From Neomegalonema sp. (lineage in GTDB: Bacteria; Pseudomonadota; Alphaproteobacteria; Rhodobacterales; Rhodobacteraceae): a stretch of DNA of 64,000 bases. The first letter of the stretch is position 1, and every line of letters starts with the position of its first letter. The notes beneath the pieces were generated by a model, which saw only the letters and a program-made list of their open reading frames with translations, was not told the DNA's origin and made no database searches. Shown here piece by piece: positions 7,171 through 17,640 of the stretch. The stretch is taken from positions 1-64,000 of the forward strand of contig NZ_JAQTXI010000008.1 in NCBI RefSeq assembly GCF_028688855.1, read 5' to 3'. Both the position numbers and the translations under genes were made by a program.

Positions 7171-9312
7171 TCAGAAGCTCTTGCGCAGGCTGAGGCTGGC
7201 CGTGCGCCCGGCGCCGTAATAGCACCAGTAGGCGCTCTGGCAGCTGGCGACGTAATCCTCGTCGGCGACGTTCTCCACCGCGAGATTGGCCTCCCATTCG
7301 TCGCCGAAGCGGTAGGCGACCCCGAGATCCAGCAGCGTGCGGCCCTTGACCTTCAGGGTGTTCTCGTTGTCGGCCCAGCTGTCGCCGACCCAGCGCACGG
7401 CGCCGGTCAGGGTCAGGTCGGGCATGGGCTCGGGCGTCCAGCTGATCTGGAGCGAGGCGGTCTTCTCGGGGATGGAGTAGGGCGTCTTGCCGATCAGGGC
7501 CTTGTTCACGTCGTCGCTGATCTCGACGTCCATCAGCGTGACCGCGCCGCGCAGCGCCAGGCCATGGCCGAGCTTCCCCTGCGCCTCCAGCTCGATCCCG
7601 CGCGAACGGACTTCGCCCAGCTGGTTATAGACTCCGACCGTCACCGACTGGGTGATGTCCTCGCGCTTGAGGTCGTAGGCCGAGAGGGTCACGAGGAGAT
7701 CGTCGTTGGGCGCCCATTTCAGGCCGCCTTCAAACTGGCGTCCGGTTTCGGGCGGGAATTCGGTGCCCGTGGCGTCGGCCTTGACCTCGGGATTGAAATA
7801 GGTCGAGGCCGAGGCGTAGGCGGTCAGGCCGCCGGGAAGCTCCTTGGCCAGACCGAGCCGCCAGCTGAATTCGCCGTCCGTGCGGTCATAGCCCGGCGCC
7901 GGGCCGCCCCAGGCGGCGTAGTTGGTTCCGACGTCGGTCTTGACCCGGTCGTAGCGCAGATTGCCTGTGCCGATCCAGCCGTCGCCGAAGCGGATCTGAT
8001 CCTGAAGATAAAGCCCGACCTGAGTCTGCGACATCTTCTGGTCGATGTAGGGCGAAGCGGCGGGCTGAGCCGCGCCATAAACCGGGTTCACGAAGGTCAG
8101 CGGCGTGCCGGAGGCGCTGGACTGCACCTGATCCATGGCGAAATACTTGGCGTCGAGGCCGACCATCAGCCGGTGGTTCGTCCCGGCGAAATCGAGTTCG
8201 CGCTCCAGCCGGGCGTCGTTGAGCAGCGTCTTCGCCTCGGTGGAATGGTCGAAGACGAGGCGCGACATGGTCCCGGCGGCGTCCTGAGGCGTGGTCGAGA
8301 AGCCCGAATAGCCATAGGCGTAGACGCTGTCCTCCTCCACCTTCGACCAGGCGGCGCGGGCGGTGTTGGTGAGCTCCCAGTCGCCGATGGGGCGCTTCCA
8401 GACCAGACGCCCCGCGATCTGGTCGCGTTCATAGCGGTCATGGCCGGGCTCGCCGGTGTTGAACTCGCGGGGGATGAAGCCGAAAGGCGCCGCCACGACG
8501 GTTCCCTCATAGGGCAGCCAGGCCGAACCCGCATGGGTCTCGTCGATCTTCATCGCGTCGAGGCCCAGCGTCAGCGAGCCGCCTTCGCCCAGATCGCGCC
8601 GGATCGAGCCCGAGGCCACGCCATGGAACCCCGGATCGAAGGCGCCGTTGCCGTCGACCCGCTCCAGCTTGCCGAGCAGGCGGTATTCGGTGGTGTCCGA
8701 GAGGCGGCCCTGATGGTCGCCCGAGATCCAGGCCCGGCCCTGTTCGTCCGCGCCGATCTCCAGTTCGGTTCCCGGCTCTCCGGTGGGGGTCTTGCTGGCG
8801 TAGTTCACGAGGCCGCCCGGATTGGAGCCGCCGTAAAGCGCCGAAGAGGGGCCCTTCAGCACCTCGATCCGCTCGACCATGAAGGGATCGACGTAGAAGC
8901 CGCCGAAGCCATAGGCGAAATTCGGCAGGCCGTCCTGATAGGAGCCCGTGGCGGTGGCCGCGAAGCCGCGGATGAAGATCCAGTTAGTGTCGCTGTCGTA
9001 GCCGTAGGGCTGGCCGAGCACGCCCGCGCTGAAGGCCAGGGCTCCGTCGAGCTTGTTGACGTTGGCCCTCTTCAGATCCTGCGCGGAGATCACGCTGACC
9101 GACTGCGGGATCTCGGTGACCAGGGCGGCGGTCTTGGAGCCGGTGAGCGTCTCGGGATCGGCGCTGCGGACGGGGCCGACGGGATCGGCGCGGCCCTCCA
9201 GCAGGATCTCGTCGAGCCGGAGCGTCGCCGCTTCCTGCGCGAAGACGGGCGCGGTCAGGAGAGCCTGACAGGTCAGCAGGGCGGTGGTCATGGAAAGGCG
9301 GTGGCGGGTCAT
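7171..9312 (-). CDS. TonB-dependent siderophore receptor
   Basis: A 713-residue outer-membrane receptor of the FhuA/FpvA group. It has a signal peptide (about 1-25, ending FAQ), a plug domain (about 50-165) with the conserved phrases TEIPQSVSVISAQDL, FIRGF, ERIEVLKGPSSALYGG and PGGLVNY, then a beta-barrel ending in an aromatic residue (SLRKSF). It should bind a ferric siderophore outside the cell and pass it to the periplasm using TonB-ExbBD energy. The TonB box is probably around LRLDEILLEG. It lies downstream of an AraC regulator and FhuF-like gene and upstream of the importer operon, all on one strand. Confidence 0.93.
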   Translation of the reverse strand: MTRHRLSMTTALLTCQALLTAPVFAQEAATLRLDEILLEGRADPVGPVRSADPETLTGSKTAALVTEIPQSVSVISAQDLKRANVNKLDGALAFSAGVLGQPYGYDSDTNWIFIRGFAATATGSYQDGLPNFAYGFGGFYVDPFMVERIEVLKGPSSALYGGSNPGGLVNYASKTPTGEPGTELEIGADEQGRAWISGDHQGRLSDTTEYRLLGKLERVDGNGAFDPGFHGVASGSIRRDLGEGGSLTLGLDAMKIDETHAGSAWLPYEGTVVAAPFGFIPREFNTGEPGHDRYERDQIAGRLVWKRPIGDWELTNTARAAWSKVEEDSVYAYGYSGFSTTPQDAAGTMSRLVFDHSTEAKTLLNDARLERELDFAGTNHRLMVGLDAKYFAMDQVQSSASGTPLTFVNPVYGAAQPAASPYIDQKMSQTQVGLYLQDQIRFGDGWIGTGNLRYDRVKTDVGTNYAAWGGPAPGYDRTDGEFSWRLGLAKELPGGLTAYASASTYFNPEVKADATGTEFPPETGRQFEGGLKWAPNDDLLVTLSAYDLKREDITQSVTVGVYNQLGEVRSRGIELEAQGKLGHGLALRGAVTLMDVEISDDVNKALIGKTPYSIPEKTASLQISWTPEPMPDLTLTGAVRWVGDSWADNENTLKVKGRTLLDLGVAYRFGDEWEANLAVENVADEDYVASCQSAYWCYYGAGRTASLSLRKSF

Positions 9313-9394
9313 CGGCGGGTCCTGATGCGGAGCGTCGCGGCGAACGGATTTCGGGCGGTCCGCGCCATCCTTTCGCCTGGGGCGGCGAAAATCT

Positions 9395-9419
9395 TGACGG
9401 ATTCTGTCGTGAATTGTCG
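9395..9419 (-). promoter_or_regulatory. Three helically phased repeats upstream of the TonB receptor
   Basis: In the 124-bp gap upstream of the receptor, TGACG (9395), TGTCG (9405) and TGTCG (9415) occur exactly 10 bp apart; on the minus strand they read CGACA, CGACA, CGTCA. Direct repeats on one helix face suit a tandem AraC-type regulator, and the gene just upstream encodes one. Binding is inferred. Confidence 0.45.
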
Positions 9420-9436
9420 GATCCTGCGGAAAAGAC

Positions 9437-10321
9437 TCAGGCGCGGGTTTCGTCGCGGCGCCAGGCGCCGGGAGTCCGTCCGGTCTGGGCGCGGAAGGCC
9501 CGCGTCAGATGGGCCTGATCGGCGAATCCCGTCAGGGCCGCCGCCTCCGCGAGGCTGAGGGCGGGATCGCGCAGAGCCTCCTGCGCCCGCTCGACGCGCA
9601 GACGGATCCGCCATTGCAGGGGCGTTTCGCCGGTGGCCTGCTTGAAGGCGTGGGCGAACCAGCTTTCGGAGAGTCCCGCGAGTTGCGCCAGTTCGGCGGT
9701 GGGCACGCGCCGGTGGAGGTTCTGCGCCATATGCGCCCTCAGCCGCCGCAACTGGGCCGCCGTCAGGCCGCCTTGCGTCGCGGGTTCGGCGGGCGAGGCC
9801 ATCAGCGCCGCGAGAATCGCCTGGACGAGGCTTTCGGGGAAAAGGTCATGCTGGGCGGGCTGGGCGACCTCCGCCGCGAGCAGCCGCGCCAGAGCCTCGA
9901 CGGGCGCGGATTCGTCCTGCATGGAGGGCCGCCGCACCGCCTCGGACGCCGCCGCCGCGCCAAGGCTCCGGGAGAGGCGTCGTTCGAGGGCGCGGGCGTC
10001 GAAATGGAGGTCCAGATGGCTGAAGCGGCAATCCTCCGCCAGACGCGACCAGAGCGGCATGCCCGCCGGAACGTAGATGATGCGCGCGTGAGGCCCCGCA
10101 GCGTCGAATCCGTCGGGGCGGTCGGCGAGGCGCATGCTCCTGCTCACGTCGTCGAAGAAGACCACGAGGCGCGGATCCGGAGAGAGATAATAGCCGCCGC
10201 CGCCCGCGCGGCCCTCGGCGTGCCAGAGATCGGCCACGATTCCGTCCAGAGCCCGCCATTTCAGCGGCAGACGGGCGCTCACGCCGTCGATGATGGCGGT
10301 CATGCGGGGGCGGAAGCTCAT
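9437..10321 (-). CDS. AraC-family transcriptional regulator of the siderophore locus
   Basis: A 294-residue regulator. The C-terminal third has two helix-turn-helix motifs (VPTAELAQLAGLSESWFAHAFKQATGETP and LSLAEAAALTGFADQAHLTRAFRAQTG), the AraC/XylS signature. The N-terminal part probably senses a ligand; PchR/YbtA-type relatives respond to ferric siderophores. The start is ATG at 10319-10321, overlapping the FhuF-like stop (ATGA). A longer open frame extends upstream but covers the FhuF-like gene and is not credible. The likely target is the receptor promoter downstream. Confidence 0.88.
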   Translation of the reverse strand: MSFRPRMTAIIDGVSARLPLKWRALDGIVADLWHAEGRAGGGGYYLSPDPRLVVFFDDVSRSMRLADRPDGFDAAGPHARIIYVPAGMPLWSRLAEDCRFSHLDLHFDARALERRLSRSLGAAAASEAVRRPSMQDESAPVEALARLLAAEVAQPAQHDLFPESLVQAILAALMASPAEPATQGGLTAAQLRRLRAHMAQNLHRRVPTAELAQLAGLSESWFAHAFKQATGETPLQWRIRLRVERAQEALRDPALSLAEAAALTGFADQAHLTRAFRAQTGRTPGAWRRDETRA

Positions 10322-11073
10322 GCGGCCCTCCGGCGCTGGGCGGCGGTCTTGGGGCAGAGCGCGCCGCAATCGGCGACGCAATCCAGGCGATAGCGCAGAC
10401 AACAGGTCTTGCGGCGGCGGGTCTCCGGAGCGGGCGCCTCGCCTGCGTAATGGATGGCGCCGGCGAGGGGGTTGCGGCCTCCGTCCGGCAGAAGGGGGCG
10501 TTCGAGGAAATCCTGCGCCTGCGCGACGGCGCCAGGAGCCGCGCGGCCTTCCGACTCCATCCAGCCCACGAGCCATTCGAGATAATGCGCGGCGTTGCCC
10601 CAGAGCACCCGCTCCGCCAGAGGCCCCGCCGCCGAGAGGGCCGCGACCGCCGGGCTCAGATGGTCTTCCAGCAGGCCGTCGAGCAGCCCCCGGCCCGGCC
10701 CGGCCCAGAGATCGGCCTCGACGCGGAAGGCGGCGGGCATGCCCTCGGGGTTGGGCGCGAAGGCGCAGCAGGCCAGAGGCGCCGAGACCGGGCGTCCCGT
10801 CAGCAGGGCGCAGGCCGCCACGGTCAGACAGAGGCTCCCGAAGTAATGTTGCGACCAGAAGGACAGCCGGGCGGCCCTCAGCTCTCCGGGCGCGAGGCAG
10901 GGGGCGAAGACGGACTCGAAGCGCGCGGGGTCCAGAAGATCCGCGCAGGGAAGAAGGATTCGCGCCCCGCCCGAGGAATCTCCGGACGCGGCGACCAGCG
11001 CGCCGATCCATGCGGGCTGGTCGGCCAGGATCCGGCGCATCTCCTCGGGGAAAGTCATCTGTCGCGCCGCCAA
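10318..11073 (-). CDS. fhuF: FhuF-like ferric siderophore reductase
   Basis: A 251-residue protein resembling FhuF, a cytoplasmic [2Fe-2S] protein that reduces ferric iron in imported hydroxamate siderophores so that it is released. The C-terminus has RRRKTCCLRYRLDC..DCGALC, giving CC-x10-C-x3-C plus one extra Cys within the x10 stretch. E. coli FhuF is described with CC-x10-C-x2-C, so the last spacing is one residue longer. The start is uncertain: TTG at 11073 has GGAG 8 nt upstream, while ATG at 11058 has no clear ribosome site. It overlaps the AraC gene by 4 nt and is probably the first gene of the iron regulon. Confidence 0.82.
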   Translation of the reverse strand: MAARQMTFPEEMRRILADQPAWIGALVAASGDSSGGARILLPCADLLDPARFESVFAPCLAPGELRAARLSFWSQHYFGSLCLTVAACALLTGRPVSAPLACCAFAPNPEGMPAAFRVEADLWAGPGRGLLDGLLEDHLSPAVAALSAAGPLAERVLWGNAAHYLEWLVGWMESEGRAAPGAVAQAQDFLERPLLPDGGRNPLAGAIHYAGEAPAPETRRRKTCCLRYRLDCVADCGALCPKTAAQRRRAA

Positions 11074-11260
11074 GGTCCGGGCTCCGCATCGAGAGGGAAA
11101 TCCGCATGGGCTCTGGCTGACGGGCGCGCGGGCGCGCGCGCATGGCTGGGTCCCTCAATTCCTACAGAAAGATTCGGGATTTCGCAACTCCGCTCCGGCG
11201 GGTTGACCCGGGCCGCGAAGACGGGCTCTCTCGGCGCGCGGAGAAACAGGAGAAAAGATC

Positions 11261-11887
11261 ATGCGCGAAGAAACCCTGGGCGTGATTCTCGCGGGAGGGC
11301 TGGCGCGCCGGATGGGCGGCGGCGACAAGGGACGCCTCGATCTCGGCGGACGGACGCTGATCGCCGAGATCGTCGCGCGGATGGATCCGCAATGCGCCGC
11401 GCTGATCCTCAACGCCAACGGCGCTCCCGAGCGCTTCGAGGATCTCGGGCTGAAGGTGGCGCCGGACGGGATTCCGGGTTTCCTCGGGCCTCTGGCGGGG
11501 ATTCTCGCCGGAATGGACCAGGCCGCCGAACTGGGCCTTCCGTTGATCCTGACGGCGGCCTCCGACACGCCCTTTCTCCCGCGCGATCTGGGCGCGAGGC
11601 TCGCCGAGGCCGCCGCCCGCGAGGGCCTGCCCGTCGCTCTGGCCGCCACGCGCGTCGAGGGGCGGCTTGCGCCCCATCCGACCTTCGGGCTCTGGCCGGT
11701 CGCGCTGCGCGAGGATCTGCGGGCGGCTCTGGGGGCGGGCGTGACGCGGGTGCGTTCATGGGCGGAGGGCCATGGCGCGGCTCTGGCCGAATTTCCGACG
11801 GAGCCTTTAGATCCCTTCTTCAACCTCAACCATCCGGCCGATCTGGCGCAGGCGCGCCGCCTCTGGCAGAAGCTCCGTTCGGAGTGA
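11261..11887 (+). CDS. mobA: Molybdenum cofactor guanylyltransferase MobA
   Basis: A 208-residue enzyme that transfers GMP from GTP to molybdopterin-Mo, giving the bis-MGD cofactor of DMSO-reductase-family enzymes. The N-terminus shows the family nucleotide-binding motif LAGGLARRMGGGDKGRLDLGG, and ASDTPFLP is the conserved metal/GTP-site region. The C-terminus has FFNLNHPADL, also typical. The ribosome site CAGGAG precedes the ATG. Twelve nucleotides separate it from the mobB-moeA fusion, so they form one transcript. Length matches the family. Confidence 0.93.
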   Translation: MREETLGVILAGGLARRMGGGDKGRLDLGGRTLIAEIVARMDPQCAALILNANGAPERFEDLGLKVAPDGIPGFLGPLAGILAGMDQAAELGLPLILTAASDTPFLPRDLGARLAEAAAREGLPVALAATRVEGRLAPHPTFGLWPVALREDLRAALGAGVTRVRSWAEGHGAALAEFPTEPLDPFFNLNHPADLAQARRLWQKLRSE

Positions 11888-11899
11888 AGGGAGGGCCGC

Positions 11900-13633
11900 A
11901 TGCGGGTCCATGGCGTGACGGGGCGCAAGAATTCGGGCAAGACCGGGCTCATGGAGCGCCTTGTGGCCGAGATCGTCGGGCGGGGGTTCCGGGTCTCGAC
12001 GGTGAAGCACGCCCATCACGTCACGGATGTCGATCAGCCGGGGCGCGACAGCCATCGGCATCGCATGGCGGGCGCCACGGAGGTTCTGCTCGCGACGCCG
12101 CTGCGCTGGGCCCTGATGCATGAGTTGCGCGGCGCTCCGGAGCCTGCTCCGGCGGAGGTCTTCGCCAGGTTCTCGCCGGTGGATCTGCTGCTCGTCGAGG
12201 GCTTCAAGCATGGCGATCATCCCAAGATCGAATGTCTGCGCCGCGAGACCGGAACCGAGCCTCTGGCGCGGGAGATCGCGGGCGTGCGGGCCTTCGCCTC
12301 GGATTACGGCGATCCGGGCCTGGGCCTTCCCGTCTTTCATCTCGACGACACGCAGGCCATCGCGGATTTCATCCTGAGGGAGGTCGGGCTCCTCCCCCGC
12401 CCGAGCCCCGGCGCCGGGAAGCCCTTCGAGCCGGACGCCTCCGTGGCCGAGGCTCTGGCGCGGATGCGGGCGGCGATCCGGCCCATCGCGGGCGAGGTCG
12501 AGATCCCGCTCGCGGAGGCTTCGGGACGGGTTCTCGCGCGCGCCATGGCGGCGCGGCGGAGCCATCCGCCCACCGACAACTCCGCCGTGGACGGCTACGG
12601 CTTCGCCTTCGACGCCGTGGACATGGCTAGGCCCATTCCTCTGGAGCCGGGACGCTCCGCCGCCGGAGCGCCCTTCGCGGGCGTCCTGCCGCCCGGAAGG
12701 GCCCTGCGCATCCTGACCGGAGCCCTTCCGCCCGAGGGGATGGACGCCGTGGTGCCGGAGGAATCGACGCGGATCGAGGAGGGGCGGCTGATCCTGGAGC
12801 GGCCTCCGGGGCGGCGCGGCGCGAACATCCGTCCGGCGGGCGAGGACATGAAGGAGGGGGCCGAGGCTCTGGCGGCGGGCGCGGTCCTGCGTCCGGGAGA
12901 TCTGGCTCTTGCGGCGGCGGTGGGGCTGGGGCGTCTGCCGGTCAGGCCGAAGCTGCGCGTGGCGATCTTCTCCACCGGCGACGAACTGGCCGATCCGGGC
13001 GAGCTCGCCGAAGGCCGGACCTATGACGCCAATCGTCCGATGCTCCGCGCCTTGCTGGAGCGTCAGGGCTATGAGGTTCTCGACCTCGGCGTGATCCCCG
13101 ACGCGCGCCCGACGATCCGCGCGGCTCTGGAGGAGGCTTCCGCCCGCGCCGATGCGGTTCTCACCACGGGCGGCGCCTCTCGGGGCGACGAGGACCATGT
13201 GTCGGCTCTGCTCCGCGAGGAGGGAGAGCTTCAGGTCTGGCGCGTGGCGATCAAGCCGGGGCGGCCTCTGGCTCTGGCGCATTGGCGGAGCGTTCCGGTC
13301 TTCGGTCTGCCGGGGAACCCCGTGGCGGCGATGATCTGCGCTTTGATCTTCGCGCTTCCGGGATTGGCTCTGCGAGCGGGCGCGGCCTGGCGCGAGCCCG
13401 AGGCTTATCAGGTCGTCGCGGATTTCGCCCGCCGCAAGCAATTCGGGCGGCGGGAATATCTGCGGGCGCGGATCAATGCTCAAGGCCGCGCCGAGGCCTT
13501 CCCTTCGGAAGGCTCGGGGCGGGTCTCGGGGCTGTCATGGGCCGGGGGGCTCGTGGAGCTGCCCGAAGACCTCCGCGAGATCCGCCCCGGCGACCTCGTG
13601 CGCTATCTGCCCTTTTCGGGCTTCGGGCTTTAG
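11900..13633 (+). CDS. MobB-MoeA fusion protein (molybdenum cofactor synthesis)
   Basis: A 577-residue two-domain protein. Residues 1-165 are MobB-like with Walker A GRKNSGKT and [18 protein letters not shown]; MobB binds GTP and assists MobA. Residues about 172-577 are MoeA, which inserts molybdate into adenylylated molybdopterin: [33 protein letters not shown] (the usual SGGVSxGxxD) and GLPGNPVAA are all recognisable. Joining the MobA partner and the insertase in one polypeptide just after mobA couples metal insertion to nucleotide attachment. The stop overlaps the hutU stop by 4 nt, tail to tail. Confidence 0.93.
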   Translation: MRVHGVTGRKNSGKTGLMERLVAEIVGRGFRVSTVKHAHHVTDVDQPGRDSHRHRMAGATEVLLATPLRWALMHELRGAPEPAPAEVFARFSPVDLLLVEGFKHGDHPKIECLRRETGTEPLAREIAGVRAFASDYGDPGLGLPVFHLDDTQAIADFILREVGLLPRPSPGAGKPFEPDASVAEALARMRAAIRPIAGEVEIPLAEASGRVLARAMAARRSHPPTDNSAVDGYGFAFDAVDMARPIPLEPGRSAAGAPFAGVLPPGRALRILTGALPPEGMDAVVPEESTRIEEGRLILERPPGRRGANIRPAGEDMKEGAEALAAGAVLRPGDLALAAAVGLGRLPVRPKLRVAIFSTGDELADPGELAEGRTYDANRPMLRALLERQGYEVLDLGVIPDARPTIRAALEEASARADAVLTTGGASRGDEDHVSALLREEGELQVWRVAIKPGRPLALAHWRSVPVFGLPGNPVAAMICALIFALPGLALRAGAAWREPEAYQVVADFARRKQFGRREYLRARINAQGRAEAFPSEGSGRVSGLSWAGGLVELPEDLREIRPGDLVRYLPFSGFGL

Positions 13634-15309
13634 TCCTTCAGGATCGAAGGCAGGTTGAGCCCATGCTCGCGGGCGCAATCGAGGGCGATGTCGTAACCCG
13701 CGTCGGCGTGGCGCATGACGCCCGTGGCGGGGTCGTTCCAGAGCACCCGTCCGATGCGCTTCGCCGCCGCCTCCGAGCCGTCGCAGCAGATGACCACGCC
13801 GGAATGCTGCGAAAAGCCCATCCCCACGCCGCCGCCATGATGCAGGCTGACCCAGGTCGCGCCCGAAGCCGTGTTCAGCAGGGCGTTGAGCAGGGGCCAG
13901 TCGGAAACCGCGTCGGATCCGTCCTTCATGGCCTCCGTCTCGCGATTGGGCGAGGCCACCGAGCCTGAATCCAGATGGTCGCGGCCGATGACGATGGGCG
14001 CCTTGAGTTCGCCTCTGGCCACCATCTCGTTGAAGGCCAGCCCGAGCCGATGGCGCTGTCCCAGACCCACCCAGCAGATCCGCGCGGGCAGGCCCTGGAA
14101 GGCGATGCGCTCGCGGGCCATGTCGAGCCAATTATGCAAGTGCGGGTCGTCGGGGATCAATTCCTTGACCTTCTCGTCGGTCTTGCGGATGTCCTCGGGA
14201 TCTCCCGAGAGGGCGCACCAGCGGAAGGGCCCGATCCCCCGGCAAAACAGCGGGCGGATATAGGCGGGCACGAAGCCGGGGAAGGCGAAGGCCTCTTCAA
14301 GGCCCTCCTCTTTAGCCACCTGCCGGATGTTGTTGCCGTAATCGAAAGTCGGCACGCCGAGCTTGTGAAAGGCGACCATGGCCTCGACCTGCTTGCGCAT
14401 GGAGGGGCGCGAAGCGGCCTCCACGGCCTTGGGGTCGCTGGATTGTTTGGCGCGCCATTCGGCGACCGTCCAGCCGATGGGGAGATAGCCGTGGATCGGA
14501 TCATGGGCGCTGGTCTGGTCGGTGACCATATCCGGCTTCACGCCCCGGCGGACAAGCTCAGGGTAGATCTCGGCGGCGTTGCCGATCAGCGCCACGGATT
14601 TCGCTTCGCCCGCCGCCGTCCAGCGCGCGATGATCTCCAGAGCTTCGTCGAGGCTATGGGTCTTCTCATCGACATAGCGGGTGCGGATGCGGAAATCGGC
14701 GCGGGTTTCGTCGCATTCCACCGCGAGGCAGCAGGCTCCGGCCATCACCGCCGCCAGAGGCTGAGCGCCGCCCATGCCGCCGAGGCCTCCGGTGAGAATC
14801 CAGCGGCCCTTGAGGTTCCCGCCGTAATGGCGGCGCCCGGCCTCCACGAAGGTCTCGTAGGTGCCCTGCACGATGCCCTGAGAGCCGATGTAGATCCAGG
14901 ACCCGGCGGTCATCTGGCCGTACATCGCGAGGCCCTTGCGGTCGAGTTCGTTGAAATGATCCCAAGTCGCCCAATGGGGCACGAGGTTGGAGTTGGCGAT
15001 CAGCACGCGCGGCGCGTCGGCGTGGGTGCGGAAGACGCCCACCGGCTTGCCCGATTGCACGAGCAGGGTCTCGTCCTCTTCGAGCTTCTGAAGCGTGGCG
15101 ACGATGCGGTCGAAATCCTCCCAAGTGCGGGCGGCGCGGCCTATGCCGCCGTAAACGACCAGTTCATGCGGATTCTCGGCCACGTCGGGATGCAGGTTGT
15201 TCATCAGCATCCGCAGGGGGGCTTCGGTCATCCAGCTTTTCGCGGTGATTTCGGTCCCGGTGGGCGGGAAGACGTCGCGGCGGTTGAGGCGGGGATTGGG
15301 GGCGGTCAT
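13630..15309 (-). CDS. hutU: Urocanate hydratase HutU
   Basis: A 559-residue enzyme that converts urocanate to 4-imidazolone-5-propionate with tightly bound NAD+, the second step of histidine breakdown. Recognisable family stretches include [42 protein letters not shown] and [11 protein letters not shown] at 15309 is preceded by GGGAGGACC and gives the normal family length; the open frame runs further upstream only by chance through hutG. It is the last gene of the minus-strand hutI-H-G-U operon. Confidence 0.96.
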   Translation of the reverse strand: MTAPNPRLNRRDVFPPTGTEITAKSWMTEAPLRMLMNNLHPDVAENPHELVVYGGIGRAARTWEDFDRIVATLQKLEEDETLLVQSGKPVGVFRTHADAPRVLIANSNLVPHWATWDHFNELDRKGLAMYGQMTAGSWIYIGSQGIVQGTYETFVEAGRRHYGGNLKGRWILTGGLGGMGGAQPLAAVMAGACCLAVECDETRADFRIRTRYVDEKTHSLDEALEIIARWTAAGEAKSVALIGNAAEIYPELVRRGVKPDMVTDQTSAHDPIHGYLPIGWTVAEWRAKQSSDPKAVEAASRPSMRKQVEAMVAFHKLGVPTFDYGNNIRQVAKEEGLEEAFAFPGFVPAYIRPLFCRGIGPFRWCALSGDPEDIRKTDEKVKELIPDDPHLHNWLDMARERIAFQGLPARICWVGLGQRHRLGLAFNEMVARGELKAPIVIGRDHLDSGSVASPNRETEAMKDGSDAVSDWPLLNALLNTASGATWVSLHHGGGVGMGFSQHSGVVICCDGSEAAAKRIGRVLWNDPATGVMRHADAGYDIALDCAREHGLNLPSILKD

Positions 15310-15325
15310 GGCGGTCCTCCCGGAT

Positions 15326-16120
15326 TTATCTTTGAGCCAGTTGCGGAGCGAGATCGGCGAGGCGCGCGAGGATCTCGGCGAGGATAGGGCGTAGGCGCGC
15401 GGCTTTGGCGGCGTCCAGCGCGAAGGGCGGGGCTTCCGTCGCCAGATGGGTGGATTGCGCCAGCTCCATCTGAATGGCGTGGACGCCCTCTTGCGGGCGG
15501 CCGTAATGACGGGTGGTCCAGCCGCCCTTGAAACGCCCGTTATGGATGGTCGAATATCCGGGGGCGCCGGAGCAGACCTCCAGAACGGCGGCGGAGATCT
15601 CCGGCGCGCAGGTGGTTCCTTCGGCGTCGCCGATGTTGAAATCCGGGAGGGTTCCCTCGAAGAGGAAGGGAATCTTCGACCGGATGGAATGGCAGTCGTA
15701 GAGGATCGCCACGCCATGGATCGCCTTCACCCGCGCGATCTCGGCGGCGAGCGCCTTGTGATAAGGCGCATGATGGCGCGGAATCCGGCGGGCGACTTCG
15801 GCGGCGTCTGGACGCACCATCCAGATGTCGGCGCCATCGAAATCGGTCATCGGAACGAGGCCCGTGGTGTTCTGGCCGGGATAGAGGCTTTCGTCGTCCG
15901 GCGGGCGGTTGACGTCCAGAGCATAGCGATGGGTCGTCGCCTGAACCATGGTCGCGCCGGGCAGAAGCCCCGCGTAAAGCTCATGCACATGCCAATCCGT
16001 ATCGGAGAGGATGCGCCCGCGGGCGTTCAGCGCGTTCCAGACCTCCGGTGGAAGCTCCGTCCCGACATGGGGGAGGCCGAGGATCACCGGGCCTTCGCCC
16101 CGTTCGACGATCAGGCCCAT
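15326..16120 (-). CDS. hutG: N-formylglutamate deformylase HutG
   Basis: A 264-residue amidohydrolase that splits N-formyl-L-glutamate into glutamate and formate, the last step of the five-step pathway. Motifs include [29 protein letters not shown] and [11 protein letters not shown], whose His, Asp and Glu residues bind the metal. The chosen ATG (16118-16120) has AAGGG 9 nt upstream; ATG at 16129 would leave no room for a ribosome site. It overlaps hutH. The presence of hutF confirms the formylglutamate route rather than direct formiminoglutamase. Confidence 0.93.
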   Translation of the reverse strand: MGLIVERGEGPVILGLPHVGTELPPEVWNALNARGRILSDTDWHVHELYAGLLPGATMVQATTHRYALDVNRPPDDESLYPGQNTTGLVPMTDFDGADIWMVRPDAAEVARRIPRHHAPYHKALAAEIARVKAIHGVAILYDCHSIRSKIPFLFEGTLPDFNIGDAEGTTCAPEISAAVLEVCSGAPGYSTIHNGRFKGGWTTRHYGRPQEGVHAIQMELAQSTHLATEAPPFALDAAKAARLRPILAEILARLADLAPQLAQR

Positions 16121-17640
16121 GGCGTCCATCCCTTCAGCCCGGCGGCCTGGAGCAAGGCGCCTTGCTTCACCAGAGCCGAGGCCTTGGCGAGATCTCCGGC
16201 CATGAAGCGGTCCTCCTCCAGATGCGGGATTTCGGCGCGCAGGGCGTCGATCACCGCCTGAAGCTTCGGGCTGGTGGCGAGGGGCGCGCGGAACTCCACG
16301 CCCTGAGCGGCGCAAAGGGCCTCGATTCCGAGGATGGCTTGCAGATTCTCCGCCATGCGCCCGAGCCGCCGCGCGCCATGGGCGGCCATGCTGACATGGT
16401 CTTCTTGGTTCGCGGAAGTCGGCGTGCTGTCGGTGGAGCAGGGATTCGCGAGATGCTTGTTTTCGCTCATCAAAGCGGCGCTGGTGACTTCGGCGATCAT
16501 GAAGCCCGAATTCAGCCCCGGATGGGCGGTCAGGAAGGGCGGCAGATCGAAGCTCAGGGTGGGGTCCACCATCAGCGCGATGCGGCGTTGCGAGATCGCG
16601 CCGATCTCGGCCATGGCGAGGGCTATCTGATCGGCGGCGAAGGCCACGGGCTCGGCGTGGAAATTGCCGCCCGAGACGATGCTGTCGCCCAGCACCAGCG
16701 GATTATCCGTCACGGCGTTGGCTTCGATCTCCAGAGTCCGCCCGGCGAAGGCCAGCAGATCCAGAGCCGCTCCCACCACCTGAGGCTGACAGCGGATGCA
16801 ATAGGGATCCTGCACGCGCTTGTCGTCTTCGCGGTGGCTCTCGCGGATGACCGAGCCCTCCATGAGGCCGCGCAGGATCTCCGCCGCCGCGATCTGGCCC
16901 TTATGGCCGCGCAGGCTGTGGATCTCGGGATGCAAGGGCGCCGTCGAGCCCATCACCGCATCCGTCGAGAGCGCGCAGGTGGTCAGGGAATTCGCCGCCG
17001 CCCGCGCGGCCTCGAAGAGCCCGACCAGCGCGAGGGCGGTCGAGAATTGCGTCCCGTTGATCAGCGCGAGGCCCTCTTTGGGCCCGAGGACCACAGGCTT
17101 CAGCCCGGCGCGGCCCAGAGCCTCGGCGGAGGGCAGGCGCTCGCCCTGGAATTCGGCCTCGCCTTCGCCCATGAGCGTCGCGGCCATATGGGCCAGCGGT
17201 GCGAGGTCGCCCGAGGCGCCCACCGAGCCTTGCGCCGGAACCACGGGCGTCACGCCCTTGTCGAGCAGCCCTTCGATCAGCGCGACCACCTCCCAGCGCA
17301 CGCCCGAGGCGCCGCGTCCCAGCGACAGCAGCTTGAGCGCCATCATCAGCCGCGTCGTTTCGCGCTCCAGAGGCGCGCCCACGCCGCAGCAATGCGAGAG
17401 GATGAGGTTGCGCTGAAGCTGCGCGGCGTCTTTGGCGGCGATCTTCACCGAGGCCAGCTTGCCGAAGCCGGTGTTGACGCCATAGACGGCGGCTTCGCCT
17501 TCGGCGGCGGCCTTGATGCGTTTTGCGGCGGCCTCGACGGCGGGACGCGCTGCGGGATCGAGCCGCGCGGCGAGGCCCTCGCGCCAGATGCGTTCAAGCT
17601 GCGCCAGAGTCGCGGCGCCGGGAGTGAGAACTTCAGCCAT
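16111..17640 (-). CDS. hutH: Histidine ammonia-lyase HutH
   Basis: A 509-residue lyase that deaminates L-histidine to trans-urocanate. The active site is the Ala-Ser-Gly triplet in [14 protein letters not shown], which cyclises to the MIO electrophile. [11 protein letters not shown] and the glycine-rich NTDNP-like region further confirm the family. The start at 17638-17640 is preceded by GGAGGA and overlaps the hutI stop by 8 nt. A start 27 nt upstream has no better support. It overlaps hutG downstream by 10 nt. Confidence 0.96.
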   Translation of the reverse strand: MAEVLTPGAATLAQLERIWREGLAARLDPAARPAVEAAAKRIKAAAEGEAAVYGVNTGFGKLASVKIAAKDAAQLQRNLILSHCCGVGAPLERETTRLMMALKLLSLGRGASGVRWEVVALIEGLLDKGVTPVVPAQGSVGASGDLAPLAHMAATLMGEGEAEFQGERLPSAEALGRAGLKPVVLGPKEGLALINGTQFSTALALVGLFEAARAAANSLTTCALSTDAVMGSTAPLHPEIHSLRGHKGQIAAAEILRGLMEGSVIRESHREDDKRVQDPYCIRCQPQVVGAALDLLAFAGRTLEIEANAVTDNPLVLGDSIVSGGNFHAEPVAFAADQIALAMAEIGAISQRRIALMVDPTLSFDLPPFLTAHPGLNSGFMIAEVTSAALMSENKHLANPCSTDSTPTSANQEDHVSMAAHGARRLGRMAENLQAILGIEALCAAQGVEFRAPLATSPKLQAVIDALRAEIPHLEEDRFMAGDLAKASALVKQGALLQAAGLKGWTPWA

